DNA of 64,000 nt from Rhodococcus spongiicola (GCF_004011835.1 NZ_RKLN01000005.1:248001-312000), one strand, 5' to 3'; shown: positions 41,209 to 51,632, counted from the stretch's first letter. Program-made: numbers and translations. The notes: a model not told the origin generated them from the sequence alone.

Positions 41209-42678
41209 TCAGACGAGCATCGAATCGGCCGGTTCCCCACTGACCCCGAGGGCTTCGTAGGCCGCCGCCACTCCCGCCACCGCGCGTCGCAGTTCCTCCG
41301 CCGGCCGCGCGTACGGGAACCGCATGTATCGCTCAAATGCCCCCTCGACGCCGAAGCGCGGTCCGGCTGCCAGCACGACCCCGTGGCTCGGCGCAGTCGC
41401 GGCGAGCGCGGTCGACAGCGGCGCCGGCATCCTCAGCCACAACGACATTGCGCCCGTTCCCGCGGTGGGAACCCAGTCGGGTAGCCGCGCAGACAGCTCG
41501 TCGAGCAGGACGGTTCTCTGGCTGCGCAACAACTCGCGACGTTCCTCCACCGGGCCGTCACCAGCCATCAGGAGATGCACGGCGGCGAGTTGATCCATCA
41601 CTGGGGTGCCGAAGTCCCACGCCGCTCGGGAACCGGCGAGCCGGGTGATCAACTCGGGCTCGGCTCGAATCCACCCGATGCGCAGGCCACCCCAGTGTGA
41701 CTTCGACAGCGACCCGATACTCACGACGCCCGACCGCGCGACGCCCCGCGCGTGCGCCGCGACCGGAGCGGGGGGTGGCGCGTCCAGCCACACGTCGACC
41801 ATCGTCTCGTCGACCACGAGCGTCATCCGCGTGTCCCGCGCGATCCGTGCGAGCTCGGTGCGACCGGCCTCGTCGAGGCACAGCCCGGTCGGATTGTGGA
41901 AGTCCGGGATCAGGTACGCCATACGTGCAGCGGTCTGCCTTGCAGCACTGCGTATTCCCTCGAGATCCCATGCCTGGGACCCGCCGCCCTCGGGACGCAC
42001 AGGGACGGGAACCAGCCGGCCGCCCACCTGGCGGATGGCCGCGAGCGCATTGGGATACGTCGGATGGTCGACGAGCACCCGCTCGCCCGGGGCGACGAAC
42101 ACACCGAGGAGTAGTCGCAGAGCGTGCTGGGCACCGGACGTGACCATGATCTGCGCCGGCGTCGTCTCGAGACCCCGCGCGCGGTATCGCGCCGCGATCG
42201 CCTCGCGCAGTGCCGCGATACCGCGCGGCTCCAAACCGAAGGTGTCAAGGAACGGCGGAAGCTCCTGCAGCGCAGTGCTGTACGCATCCTGAACGGCCGA
42301 CGCCGGGGCGGCCATCGCGGCGTAGGTCAGATCCACCACACCATCGACGGGCGGGGTGCGCCGCTGCACCTCGGTCGGCCCGTGGTCCTGCGACGTCACG
42401 GGAAGGGTGACCGTGCTCCGCGAGCCCTGACGACTCGACAGGTAGCCCTCCTCGCGCAGAACCGCGTAAGCGGTAGTGACAGTCGTCCGGCTCACCCTCA
42501 ACTCACCGGCGAGGTCCCGCTCTCCCGGGAGTGCCGACCCCAGCGGGATTCTGCCGTCGTGGACGAGCAGGCGGATTCCGTCGGCCAGAGCCCGGTAGGC
42601 GGGACGACGCCCGGCATCCTCCCGCCACGCACCGAGATCACGAGACACCGTCCTGGCACCGACCGTATGAGTCATCAT
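41209..42678 (-). CDS. MocR/PdxR-type regulator: GntR HTH fused to class I aminotransferase domain
   Basis: A 489-residue transcription factor. The N-terminal winged helix (about 20-95) contains YRALADGIRLLVHDGRIPLGSALPGERDLAGELRVSRTTV read as the GntR consensus. The C-terminal aminotransferase-like domain (about 125-480) has the PLP Lys in IGSLSKSHWGGLRIGW and the Asp-X-X-His segment IPDFHNPTG. Such proteins usually respond to PLP-linked ligands and control a divergent gene. The divergent gene here encodes only a 73-residue peptide, so the target is unclear. Confidence 0.9.
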   Translation of the reverse strand: MMTHTVGARTVSRDLGAWREDAGRRPAYRALADGIRLLVHDGRIPLGSALPGERDLAGELRVSRTTVTTAYAVLREEGYLSSRQGSRSTVTLPVTSQDHGPTEVQRRTPPVDGVVDLTYAAMAAPASAVQDAYSTALQELPPFLDTFGLEPRGIAALREAIAARYRARGLETTPAQIMVTSGAQHALRLLLGVFVAPGERVLVDHPTYPNALAAIRQVGGRLVPVPVRPEGGGSQAWDLEGIRSAARQTAARMAYLIPDFHNPTGLCLDEAGRTELARIARDTRMTLVVDETMVDVWLDAPPPAPVAAHARGVARSGVVSIGSLSKSHWGGLRIGWIRAEPELITRLAGSRAAWDFGTPVMDQLAAVHLLMAGDGPVEERRELLRSQRTVLLDELSARLPDWVPTAGTGAMSLWLRMPAPLSTALAATAPSHGVVLAAGPRFGVEGAFERYMRFPYARPAEELRRAVAGVAAAYEALGVSGEPADSMLV

Positions 42679-42683
42679 GCAGT

Positions 42684-42736
42684 CCAGTATTCGGAATCTG
42701 GATGTTTATCTCAAGACCAGTCACCCCGAAGACTGG
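42684..42736. promoter_or_regulatory. Divergent promoter with inverted repeats, candidate MocR operator
   Basis: The short gap between the MocR gene and the 73-residue gene holds CCAGTC-8-GACTGG (perfect 6-bp arms, about 42715-42734) and a nearby ATTC-G-GAAT core flanked by CCAG and CTGG. Autoregulation is likely for this family; the exact site is a guess. Confidence 0.4.
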
Positions 42737-42741
42737 CCGTC

Positions 42742-42963
42742 ATGAGCACAGCCGTCGCCCTGATCTGCCTGGCCCTGCTGGCCGGCTTCGTCTATCGGTA
42801 CGTCTCCCCGGACCGCCGGAGCCGCCTGTTCCGGCTCGAACAATTCCGTCCTGCAGCACCTTTGGCTGGAATCTTCGACGAACCCGATCGAGCAGGGACG
42901 GATGGGACGTCGTCGTCACCGGCCCGGAGGGGCGATCAGTCCAGTGTGGCCAAACTGGACTGA
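42742..42963 (+). CDS. Small membrane-anchored protein, 73 residues
   Basis: The frame encodes [23 protein letters not shown], a single N-terminal membrane helix, followed by a polar, basic tail ([13 protein letters not shown], then a Ser/Gly/Asp-rich end). I do not recognise a family. It is divergent from the MocR gene, and its stop lies inside a strong hairpin (42933-42966), as expected for a real transcription unit that ends here. Confidence 0.5.
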   Translation: MSTAVALICLALLAGFVYRYVSPDRRSRLFRLEQFRPAAPLAGIFDEPDRAGTDGTSSSPARRGDQSSVAKLD

Positions 42964-42966
42964 TCG
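42933..42966 (+). terminator. Perfect 13-bp hairpin overlapping the stop of the 73-residue gene
   Basis: CGATCAGTCCAGT and ACTGGACTGATCG are exact complements around an 8-base loop. The stop codon of the small gene lies in the right arm. Confidence 0.8.
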
Positions 42967-43141
42967 ATGGCGTCGGACGCTTAGCAGCCGCTCGATTCCG
43001 GCCCGTCGATGTTCGGGATCGTCTCCGGCGGTATCCAGCTTCCGGTTCAGGGCGCGCGCGATGACTAGTCTCGTAGTCGGATGCGCACCCCGCGATGCGT
43101 GCGCCCGTGCATTCACGCCGACCGAACGGAGCGGAGAGACC

Positions 43142-44230
43142 ATGCCGCAGCAGGTACGGGGCGTCATCGCCCGTGTGAAGGATGCGCCCGTCGAACTCGT
43201 GAACATCTCGATCCCCGATCCCGGACCGGGCGAGGCCGTCGTCGCGATCGCGGCGTGCGGGGTATGCCATACCGACCTGACCTATCGCGACGGCGGGATC
43301 AACGACGAGTTCCCATTCCTCCTCGGGCACGAGGCCGCGGGTATCGTCGAGGCCGTCGGCGAGAACGTGGACACCGTCGAGGTCGGCGACTTCGTGGTCC
43401 TCAACTGGCGCGCAGTGTGCGGAAAGTGTCGCGCCTGCAAGCGCGGTCGCCCACAGTACTGTTTCGACACTTACAACGCGAAGCAGAAGATGACCCTCGA
43501 AGACGGCACCGAACTTACCCCGGCGCTGGGTATCGGGGCATTCGCCGACAAGACTCTCGTTCACGCCGGGCAGTGCACCAAGGTCGATCCGACCGCCGAC
43601 CCTGCCGTAGTCGGTCTGCTCGGCTGCGGTGTGATGGCCGGCATGGGTGCCGCCATGAACACCGGCGGCGTCACCCGCGGGGACTCGGTCGCCGTCATCG
43701 GCTGCGGCGGCGTCGGCGACGCCGCGATCATGGGTTCGCGTCTGGCCGGAGCGAACAAGATCATCGCGATCGACCGGGATGCCCGGAAGCTCGAGTGGGC
43801 CGTCGGACTCGGCGCCACTCATACCATCGACGCCGCCGAGGTCGACGACGTCGTCGAGGCTATCCAGAAACTCACCGACGGCTTCGGCACCGACGTCGTG
43901 GTGGACGCGGTCGGCCGCCCCGAGACATGGAAACAGGCCTTCTACGCACGCGATTTGGCCGGTACCGTCGTGCTCGTCGGTGTCCCAACCCCGGACATGA
44001 CGATCGAGATGCCACTGGTCGACTTCTTCTCGCGCGGAGGATCACTCAAGTCGTCGTGGTACGGCGATTGCCTGCCCGAGCGCGACTTCCCGATGCTCGT
44101 CGACCTGTACCGGCAAGGCCGACTCCCGCTCGAGAAGTTCGTGACCGAGCGGATCACGCTCGACGACGTGGAGCAAGCGTTCGCGACCATGCACCGCGGC
44201 GAGGTGCTGCGTTCGGTGGTGATCCTGTGA
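43142..44230 (+). CDS. mscR: S-(hydroxymethyl)mycothiol dehydrogenase (formaldehyde detoxification)
   Basis: A 362-residue zinc alcohol dehydrogenase of the mycothiol-dependent formaldehyde dehydrogenase type, which can also act as S-nitrosomycothiol reductase. Catalytic zinc residues are in ACGVCHTDL and LLGHEAAG; the structural zinc loop is [15 protein letters not shown]; the NAD site is [19 protein letters not shown] 43142 has GGAGAGACC upstream. The stop overlaps the start of the metallo-beta-lactamase gene, indicating a two-step formaldehyde pathway. Confidence 0.93.
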   Translation: MPQQVRGVIARVKDAPVELVNISIPDPGPGEAVVAIAACGVCHTDLTYRDGGINDEFPFLLGHEAAGIVEAVGENVDTVEVGDFVVLNWRAVCGKCRACKRGRPQYCFDTYNAKQKMTLEDGTELTPALGIGAFADKTLVHAGQCTKVDPTADPAVVGLLGCGVMAGMGAAMNTGGVTRGDSVAVIGCGGVGDAAIMGSRLAGANKIIAIDRDARKLEWAVGLGATHTIDAAEVDDVVEAIQKLTDGFGTDVVVDAVGRPETWKQAFYARDLAGTVVLVGVPTPDMTIEMPLVDFFSRGGSLKSSWYGDCLPERDFPMLVDLYRQGRLPLEKFVTERITLDDVEQAFATMHRGEVLRSVVIL

Positions 44231-44889
44231 GCGGCCCTGCGGGCGGAGCGACGGTGGACCCGAATCGCTTGCGGGTCGACCGGGTCGTGACGTCCGGAAC
44301 GTTCGAACTCGACGGCGGCACATGGGATGTCGATAACAACGTCTGGCTCGTCGGAGACGACGACGAGGTGGTGGTCATCGACGCCGCGCACTCCGCGCAG
44401 CCGATCATCGACGCCGTCGGCAACCGCAAGGTGGTCGCGATTGTGTGCACGCACGGGCACAACGACCACATCACCGTCGCACCAGAACTGGCCGAGAGGC
44501 TGGATGCGCCGATCCTGCTCAACCCCGCCGACGACATGCTGTGGCAGATGACTCATCCGGGCTCACGCCACCAGTCACTCGAGAACGGACAGCGGATCAT
44601 TTTGGCGGGCACCGAGATCCGGGCAATCCACACACCTGGTCACTCCCCCGGATCGACCTGCCTGTACCTGCCCGAGGCCAGTGAACTGTTCACCGGGGAC
44701 ACCCTGTTCTCGGGCGGTCCCGGCGCCACCGGGCGCTCGTACTCCGACTTCCCGACGATCATCGGGTCGATCCGCGACAGGCTGTTCTCACTGCCGCCGG
44801 AGACGCGCGTCCACACCGGTCACGGAGACGGCACCACCCTCGGCACCGAAGCTCCACACCTCGAGGAGTGGATCGCGCGCGGACACTGA
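44227..44889 (+). CDS. Metallo-beta-lactamase-fold hydrolase, mscR partner
   Basis: A 220-residue MBL-fold protein with the zinc motif [12 protein letters not shown] (HxHxDH), further ligands in [10 protein letters not shown] and TGDTLFSGG, and [10 protein letters not shown] at the end. A GTG at 44227 overlaps the mscR stop (GTGA). Because MscR oxidises hydroxymethyl-mycothiol to formyl-mycothiol, a linked glyoxalase-II-like hydrolase is a good candidate for releasing formate from S-formylmycothiol. That role is inferred from the pairing. Confidence 0.87.
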   Translation: MSGPAGGATVDPNRLRVDRVVTSGTFELDGGTWDVDNNVWLVGDDDEVVVIDAAHSAQPIIDAVGNRKVVAIVCTHGHNDHITVAPELAERLDAPILLNPADDMLWQMTHPGSRHQSLENGQRIILAGTEIRAIHTPGHSPGSTCLYLPEASELFTGDTLFSGGPGATGRSYSDFPTIIGSIRDRLFSLPPETRVHTGHGDGTTLGTEAPHLEEWIARGH

Positions 44890-44906
44890 CCTTTCCGGTC
44901 GGCGGG

Positions 44907-46307
<1,401 letters not shown>

Positions 46308-46468
46308 CTAGCCCTCCGAACCGGCCTGAGCTGGCCTCGGTACCCAATCGATCGTTTGCGACGTCCACACGGATTCGGGTAGACATCGAAATGCCCTTGC
46401 GTGCGACTCCGTCGCCGCTGCCGTGGCCTGGCGACGAACGTGAGCGTCGGAAATCAGCAAGGAGTGTC

Positions 46469-47143
46469 ATGACCCCGGTAGTGCTCAAGTGCGGCGACGC
46501 GCCCCTACCGTTGGCGCTTCGCTCGCTCGACGTGTTCAACGCCCCCACCCTCCCCGAGAAGGACGACTTCGACGAGGCCTTCGCGAAACTCGAGACGGTG
46601 GAACAGCCACGACTGGTAGTCGTGGGAGATGACGCCGCGTTCGCAGCGGCACTGACCCGACTCATGCGCACCGAGCGTCTTCACGTCGAACTCGCGTACG
46701 TCCCCGAGGAGCGCACCGACGCCACACATGCTTACGGCTTGCGGACCGGTTCCAAAGCCGCGACCACCGCCGTTTCCGGCACGGCGCGCCAACTGCCACT
46801 GATCCGCGACGATGCCGGCATCGCGCTCGTCGGGGAAGCGCGTGTCCACGGGTCCGAGCACGACGGCGAGTTGATCGGCGAGGCGTACGTCGACGAAAAG
46901 CGCCTTTTCTCGGGCACGGTGCCCGGCATGCGGGTCGTACCGATTCCCGAACTTCCGGGTTTGCGCGCCACGATCGACAAGCGCCGCTGGTTCGGCGGCC
47001 ATCGGTGGCTTTCCGGCCGCGCCGTTCAGCTCGGTTCGCCGTCGGCCTTCCTGACCCGCGACGGCATCCGGACCACGCGCGGCGTCAAGCGCTCGACGTT
47101 CTACCGGCACGACCAGGACTGGCTGCTCGTCTACGATTCCTGA
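46469..47143 (+). CDS. Conserved actinobacterial protein (Rv0358-like)
   Basis: A 224-residue soluble protein: LVVVGDDAAFAAALTRLMRTERLHVELAYVPEER (Rossmann-like half), AYGLRTGSKAATTAVSG, LPLIRDDAGIALVGEARV and VDEKRLFSGTVPGMRVVPIPELPGLRA. The beginning recalls diacylglycerol/NAD-kinase-like folds, but no catalytic motif is clear, so I give no function. ATG 46469 has AAGGAGT upstream. It keeps its position between purA and the site-2-protease gene, as Rv0358 does, which suggests a functional link with one of them. Confidence 0.8.
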   Translation: MTPVVLKCGDAPLPLALRSLDVFNAPTLPEKDDFDEAFAKLETVEQPRLVVVGDDAAFAAALTRLMRTERLHVELAYVPEERTDATHAYGLRTGSKAATTAVSGTARQLPLIRDDAGIALVGEARVHGSEHDGELIGEAYVDEKRLFSGTVPGMRVVPIPELPGLRATIDKRRWFGGHRWLSGRAVQLGSPSAFLTRDGIRTTRGVKRSTFYRHDQDWLLVYDS

Positions 47144-47162
47144 GTGCGGCGGCCCTTCGGGC

Positions 47163-47238
47163 GGCACTTCGTCTGTATGACGGCACTTCATCCGGATACT
47201 GGCGCTTCATCTGGATACTGGCGCTTCATCTGGATACT
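47163..47238. repeat. 19-bp tandem repeat, four units, just before the site-2-protease gene
   Basis: Four contiguous 19-base units start at 47163, 47182, 47201 and 47220. The last two are identical (GGCGCTTCATCTGGATACT), the second differs at two positions and the first is degenerate. The array ends 6 bases before the ATG at 47245, so it occupies the promoter/leader. Confidence 0.85.
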
Positions 47239-47244
47239 GAAAGC

Positions 47245-48021
47245 ATGCATATCGACTCACGGTCGCGGTCGTCGGTCGTCCGACCGAGCCCTGTGTTCCT
47301 CGGCATCGTCTCGATCGCCATCGTGGGCGGCGTGCTCGCCTGGCGGGCCGGCGGCGACGTGTCATCGGGCCGGATCGGGGTCTTTCTGCTCGTAGTCGCG
47401 GGGTGGGTCGTCACGCTTTGTCTGCACGAGTTCGCGCACGCCTTCGTCGCTTGGCGAGCCGGCGACCACGACGTCGTCATCCGCGGATACCTGACACTGG
47501 ACCCGCGCAAGTACACCCAGCCCCTGTTGTCGATCGGACTGCCCGTGCTGTTCCTCGCCCTCGGCGGCATCGGCTTGCCGGGCGGCGCGGTGTACGTCAG
47601 GACAGGGGCCATGCCGCCACGCGTGCAGACGCGCGTCGCGCTCGCCGGCCCGACCGTGAACGCCATCGCCGCGGTGATCCTGCTCGTGGTGGTTCGGATG
47701 TTCGGTGTCGACAGCGAACACCAGGTGTTCTGGTACGGCTTGAGCTTCCTCGCGTTCTTGCAGGTGATGGCAACGATCCTCAACCTGCTCCCCGTCCCCG
47801 GCCTCGACGGCTACGCGGCGCTGGAACCGCATCTGAAGCCGAGTACCCAAGCATCACTGGGCAAGATCAAGCCCTTTGGGCTCCTTTTGCTGATTGCGCT
47901 GTTATTTGTGCCACAGATCAACACCGTGTTCTTCGACACGATCTACTCGATCTTCGGCCTGTCGGGTGTCCCGGAGGTCTACGCGGCGTTCGGCGGCTAC
48001 CTGATGCAGTTCTGGCGCTGA
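47245..48021 (+). CDS. Site-2-protease homologue, M50 family (Rv0359-like)
   Basis: A 258-residue membrane metalloprotease with about six helices. Zinc motif LCLHEFAHAFVAW (HExxH) lies in helix 3 and the second motif LNLLPVPGLDGYAALEP (NxxPxPxLDG) supplies the third ligand. It is the minimal S2P type without PDZ or CBS domain, expected to cut membrane-spanning substrates; none can be named. ATG 47245 is chosen as the first start after the tandem repeat; upstream frames run through the repeat. Confidence 0.9.
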   Translation: MHIDSRSRSSVVRPSPVFLGIVSIAIVGGVLAWRAGGDVSSGRIGVFLLVVAGWVVTLCLHEFAHAFVAWRAGDHDVVIRGYLTLDPRKYTQPLLSIGLPVLFLALGGIGLPGGAVYVRTGAMPPRVQTRVALAGPTVNAIAAVILLVVVRMFGVDSEHQVFWYGLSFLAFLQVMATILNLLPVPGLDGYAALEPHLKPSTQASLGKIKPFGLLLLIALLFVPQINTVFFDTIYSIFGLSGVPEVYAAFGGYLMQFWR

Positions 48022-48063
48022 GCGGGACCCGTAGTGAATAGTGCGGAAGTAATGAGTGACCGT

Positions 48064-48104
48064 GTCGGCCCCGATCGGTGCCGTGTCGATGGATCGGGGC
48101 CGAC
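48064..48104. terminator. Bidirectional terminator between S2P and chorismate mutase genes
   Basis: GTCGGCCCCGATC and GATCGGGGCCGAC form perfect 13-bp arms around a 15-base loop between two convergent genes. Confidence 0.82.
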
Positions 48105-48107
48105 CGG

Positions 48108-48413
48108 TCACATGGCATGACCTAGGCGCCCCCGCCCGAGCCTGAGCAGCAACAACGCGAGTGTGTGCCCCTCCGGCCCAAGGTCATCGAATCGCGACAG
48201 AACCCTCATTTCCCGGGTGTGCACCAGACGGGGGCCGCCGCCGAGCATGCGCACCTCACCGACTTGGCGGGAAAGTTCGGTACGCCGCTGGATGGCAGCA
48301 AGGATCTCTGAATCCAAGCGGTCGATCTCATCGCGGAGCTGCTCGATGTCGACGTCCTGTTGGCGGTCGGCCTCGAGGCCCGTCGACATATTCGATACCT
48401 GTGCGCTGGTCAT
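48108..48413 (-). CDS. Chorismate mutase, AroQ type
   Basis: A 101-residue all-helical protein resembling the intracellular chorismate mutase of M. tuberculosis (Rv0948c): IEQLRDEIDRLDSEILAAIQRRTELSRQVGEVRM, then GPRLVHTREMRVLSRF and LALLLLRLGRGRLGH. It converts chorismate to prephenate for Phe/Tyr; that mutase needs DAHP synthase as partner for full activity. ATG 48413 follows a TAGCGT box (leaderless pattern). It is separate from other aroma genes, but a class IV aminotransferase gene lies just upstream. Confidence 0.87.
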   Translation of the reverse strand: MTSAQVSNMSTGLEADRQQDVDIEQLRDEIDRLDSEILAAIQRRTELSRQVGEVRMLGGGPRLVHTREMRVLSRFDDLGPEGHTLALLLLRLGRGRLGHAM

Positions 48414-48498
48414 GTCAACAACGCTAGGTACGCGATCGCGTAGGGGCGTAGGTAGTTGACTACTCGAATCAAGCGGGCCGCCCCGAGTGTGACCGGGA

Positions 48499-49413
48499 TC
48501 AACCCAACGAGGTGACCCAGCCGTGCAGTTCGTCGGACCGCAGCGCCGACGCATGCCGCTTGCGCAGCGCCTCGCAGATCGGCCCCTGGGTGCCGTCGCC
48601 GACGACTCGGCCGTCGACCTCTACGACCGGTGCAACATTCGCCGATGTGCCGGTTACGAACACCTCGTCGGCGATGTACAACTCGGTGAGATCGACCGTT
48701 CGCTCGACGACCCGAATGCCGTCCTCGCCCGCGAGGGTGAGCAGCGTACGGCGGTTGATGCCATCAAGAATGTCGCAGGACACGTCGGGGGTGATCAGAG
48801 TGCGACCCCGCACCAGGAAGATGTTCGCCGCGCTCAACTCGCACACGTGCCCGGCGCCGTCGAGGAAGATCGCGTCGTCGTAACCGGCGTCGATCGCGTC
48901 TTGCTTGGCCAGCACCGAGTTGACGTAGGCGCCGTTGACCTTGGCCCGCGAGGGGATCGCGAAGTCCGGAATACGGCGCCACGTGCTGGTCTTGAGCCGC
49001 ATACCGTCCTGCGGGACGATCGGGACCGCGTCGTAGGCGAACATCGACAGGATGGTCCGGCAGCCCCGGACCCGGGTGCCGGGAATCGACTCGTCGACGT
49101 GGACGGTTGCCCGCACGTAGACGTCGGACGCGGGCGAATTGGCGGCAACCAACTCCATTGCCACCGAGACGAACCGTTCGAAACTCCACTCGCCCTCGAA
49201 GCTGTCGATCCCGATGATCTGGCACGATTCGATCAGCCGCCGGTAGTGATCCGCCAGACGGAAGGCAGTGCGGGTCGAGCCGTCGACGTGGACCGGGAAC
49301 ACCGTGTACACGCTCAGTCCGTACAGGACCGCGGACGTCGCTACGCTGAGCGTCGCCTCTTTCGCGGGTACGAGTCCGTCGCGGTAGTACACGTGAGGAT
49401 GCGGCTCGGCCAT
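48499..49413 (-). CDS. Class IV aminotransferase, branched-chain-like
   Basis: A 304-residue PLP fold-type IV enzyme. Landmarks: VLYGLSVYTVFP, FRLADHYRRLIESCQIIGID, the PLP Lys in RAKVNGAYVNSVLAKQDA, DGAGHVCELSAANIFLVRG and EVFVTGTSANVAPV. It resembles bacterial-type branched-chain aminotransferases of about 300 residues, and 4-amino-4-deoxychorismate lyase or D-amino-acid transaminase cannot be excluded. ATG 49413 is preceded by a TACGAT box at leaderless spacing. Confidence 0.85.
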   Translation of the reverse strand: MAEPHPHVYYRDGLVPAKEATLSVATSAVLYGLSVYTVFPVHVDGSTRTAFRLADHYRRLIESCQIIGIDSFEGEWSFERFVSVAMELVAANSPASDVYVRATVHVDESIPGTRVRGCRTILSMFAYDAVPIVPQDGMRLKTSTWRRIPDFAIPSRAKVNGAYVNSVLAKQDAIDAGYDDAIFLDGAGHVCELSAANIFLVRGRTLITPDVSCDILDGINRRTLLTLAGEDGIRVVERTVDLTELYIADEVFVTGTSANVAPVVEVDGRVVGDGTQGPICEALRKRHASALRSDELHGWVTSLG

Positions 49414-49494
49414 GGTGCGATCGTAGAGAAAGAGGCCAGGGCTCACAGCGAGATTGTGACCATCACCCCACACGGGCCGGGCTCGTCGTCCAGC

Positions 49495-50424
49495 TCACCA
49501 GGTGAGGTCCTCCTGGCAGCGAGACCCTTCGGTGCCGGTTTCGACCTGAACGGTGGCGTGGCTCAGGCCGTGCGAGTCGAGAACCTGCTTGGCCGCGGCC
49601 AGCACCCGGCGTGAGTCCGTGTCCTCGCTGCAGGTGGTCAGGTGCGCCGTGGCGACGTCCATGCCCGTCGTCAGCGTCCACACGTGCAGGTCGTGGACGT
49701 CCGAGACGCCGGGCAGCGCGCACAGGTCGTCGCGGACGGCGTCGACGTCGACGTGGGCCGGTGAGGCCTGCGTGAGGATCCTCAGCGCCGACCCGGCGAG
49801 CCTGAGTGCCCGCGGAACCACCCACAGCGAGATCAGCACGCCGACGATGATGTCGGCGTACGTCCAGTTGAACAGCAGTACCGCGGCGCCCGCGAGCAGG
49901 ACACCGACGCTGCCGACCGCGTCGGCGAGCACCTCGAGGTAGGCGCCACGGACGGCGATCGAACCCTTGGCGTCGCCGCGGAGCATCAGCATCACGACGA
50001 TATTGGCGGCCAGGCCGGCGGCCGCGGTGGCGATCAGCGGGATGCCGGGGATCTCGGGAGCATCGCCGATCCGGTTGACCGCCTCGAACATGATGTACGC
50101 GGCTACGCCCAGCAACAGGACAGCGTTGGCCATCGCGGACAGGACCTCGGCACGGTGCCAACCGAAGGTACGGGCCGCAGCCTTGGAGCCCTGCCTCGCC
50201 AGCAGCAACGCGACGAGGCCCATCGACATGCCGAAGACATCGGTGAGCATGTGACCGGCATCGGCGAGCAGTGCGAGGGATCCGATCACCAGCCCGACGG
50301 TCGCCTCGAGAACGAAGAACGCGAGCACGATGACGAGCGCGATCACCATGCGGCGAATCCGCCCGGGTGAAGCCCCCGCACCCCCGTTTCCACCGATGGC
50401 TCCGTGCCCGTGACCTGCTCCCAT
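49495..50424 (-). CDS. Cation diffusion facilitator metal exporter
   Basis: A 309-residue CDF transporter with a His/Gly-rich N-terminus (MGAGHGHGAIGG), six membrane helices and a C-terminal cytoplasmic ferredoxin-like domain. Metal-site residues are in LLADAGHMLTDVFGM (HxxxD) and VLADAVGSVGV; the C-terminal part has VHDLHVWTLTTGMDVATAHL. This is the ZitB/CzcD type for zinc, cobalt or cadmium. ATG 50424 has GGAGG. An AT-rich operator-like site lies 30-50 bases upstream. Confidence 0.92.
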   Translation of the reverse strand: MGAGHGHGAIGGNGGAGASPGRIRRMVIALVIVLAFFVLEATVGLVIGSLALLADAGHMLTDVFGMSMGLVALLLARQGSKAAARTFGWHRAEVLSAMANAVLLLGVAAYIMFEAVNRIGDAPEIPGIPLIATAAAGLAANIVVMLMLRGDAKGSIAVRGAYLEVLADAVGSVGVLLAGAAVLLFNWTYADIIVGVLISLWVVPRALRLAGSALRILTQASPAHVDVDAVRDDLCALPGVSDVHDLHVWTLTTGMDVATAHLTTCSEDTDSRRVLAAAKQVLDSHGLSHATVQVETGTEGSRCQEDLTW

Positions 50425-50452
50425 GTTCACCCTCCTCGTCAGCCGAGGTCAT

Positions 50453-50474
50453 CATATGCACATATACGCATATA
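50453..50474. promoter_or_regulatory. AT-rich operator-like site before the CDF exporter gene
   Basis: ATATGC and GCATAT (50454-50459 and 50468-50473) form perfect inverted 6-bp arms; the same stretch can be read as three CATAT-containing octamers in a row. It is strikingly AT-rich for this genome and resembles operators of ArsR/SmtB-type metal sensors, but no such regulator gene is adjacent. Confidence 0.55.
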
Positions 50475-50486
50475 TTGAAAGTGGGG

Positions 50487-51632
50487 TCAGACCTCGGGGC
50501 GGTAGGCAGGCCTGGGCACGGTCGGCGGCAGTGTCGCGATCGCGGAGATCCGTTCGAGCCCCGCAACCTGCAGCAGGTCGACGATGACGGAACGCAGCTG
50601 GGCGAACACGACCGTGGCGGAGATCCCCGCATCCTCGACGAGTTCGGGCTTCATTCCAGACGAGACGGTACGCAACATCCGGGCCACCTCGGCCTGGTCC
50701 GGCTGCTCCCCCGGTTCGGCGAGGATCATCCGCCGCATCACCTCCAGCCCTTGGGAGAGCTTCTCGACCTGGTCGACCAGACGCGGATCCAGGATCTCGT
50801 CGTCGAGGACCAGCGACAGCGACCGCCGCGACAGGACCCGGATGTTGCGCATCGCGTTGTCCAGCGGATCGGCCGTCGCGATCAGGCGCGCGAGTCGGGC
50901 CCGGCTGCCCCAGTACAGCGGCGAGATTCGGCTGATCTCCATGCCCCCGGAGAGATTGCTGCGCAGCGAGTCGATCGCCGGCTGCGTCGCACGGGCCTTG
51001 CGAAGCGCCTTCTCGATCGGTTTCCGGTCGTTCGCAATCAGGCCGTCGGCGAGTAACCGCAGCACGTCCGCGGCGGTCGCGACGATGCTCGCGGCATCAC
51101 GTCGCGATCGGCGGACGGGATGGGTCGGCACGATCGCGACCACAACGATGCCGACGATGCCCCCGATCAGGGCGTCGACCATGCGCTCGACGCCCGCGGC
51201 GTCCCCGGGAGGAAGCAACGTCGCGACCAGAACCGCCGACGTACCGGCCTGCATCGAGAAGATGGGACCCGACCCGATCAGCACCGCCGTTCCCATGGCC
51301 AGCATGACAACGAGCGCGATCTGCCAGGCACCGTTCCCGATGACCGAGATCAACAGGTCGCCGACACCGATGCCGACAGTGACTCCGCAGACCAACTCCA
51401 CGGAACGGCGCGTCCGCGCGCCGAGCGACAACCCGAGCGAGACGACGGCCGCGATCGGCGCGAAGAACGGATGTTCGTGGCCGACGATCTCGGTCGCAAC
51501 GAACCAGGCGATGCCGGCCGCCAGACCACACTGCAGAACGGGCAGCGCCGAGACCTTGAGACGGCCGATCGAGGCCGCCACCCGGTCTCGGGCCGCCGCC
51601 CGGTGGGAAACGAAACGGTTAGCCGAGACCAA
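50487..51632 (-). CDS. FUSC-family (aromatic acid exporter-like) membrane protein
   Basis: A 381-residue protein: an N-terminal block of about six short membrane helices (ALPVLQCGLAAGIAWFVATE, FFAPIAAVVSLGLSLGARTRRSVELV, IGGIVGIVVVAIVP) typical of FUSC/ArAE transporters, then a long cytoplasmic helical domain. The motif GARTRRSVELVCGVTVGIGVG is characteristic. Substrate unknown. The start is doubtful: TTG 51632 overlaps the DUF3151 gene by 14 bases, and GTG 51581 is an alternative. Confidence 0.82.
   Translation of the reverse strand: MVSANRFVSHRAAARDRVAASIGRLKVSALPVLQCGLAAGIAWFVATEIVGHEHPFFAPIAAVVSLGLSLGARTRRSVELVCGVTVGIGVGDLLISVIGNGAWQIALVVMLAMGTAVLIGSGPIFSMQAGTSAVLVATLLPPGDAAGVERMVDALIGGIVGIVVVAIVPTHPVRRSRRDAASIVATAADVLRLLADGLIANDRKPIEKALRKARATQPAIDSLRSNLSGGMEISRISPLYWGSRARLARLIATADPLDNAMRNIRVLSRRSLSLVLDDEILDPRLVDQVEKLSQGLEVMRRMILAEPGEQPDQAEVARMLRTVSSGMKPELVEDAGISATVVFAQLRSVIVDLLQVAGLERISAIATLPPTVPRPAYRPEV

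Noticed and set aside
43081-44226. Upstream extension of the metallo-beta-lactamase frame through mscR
   Set aside because: It overlaps mscR in another frame and is arginine-rich without motifs; the MBL protein starts properly at GTG 44227.
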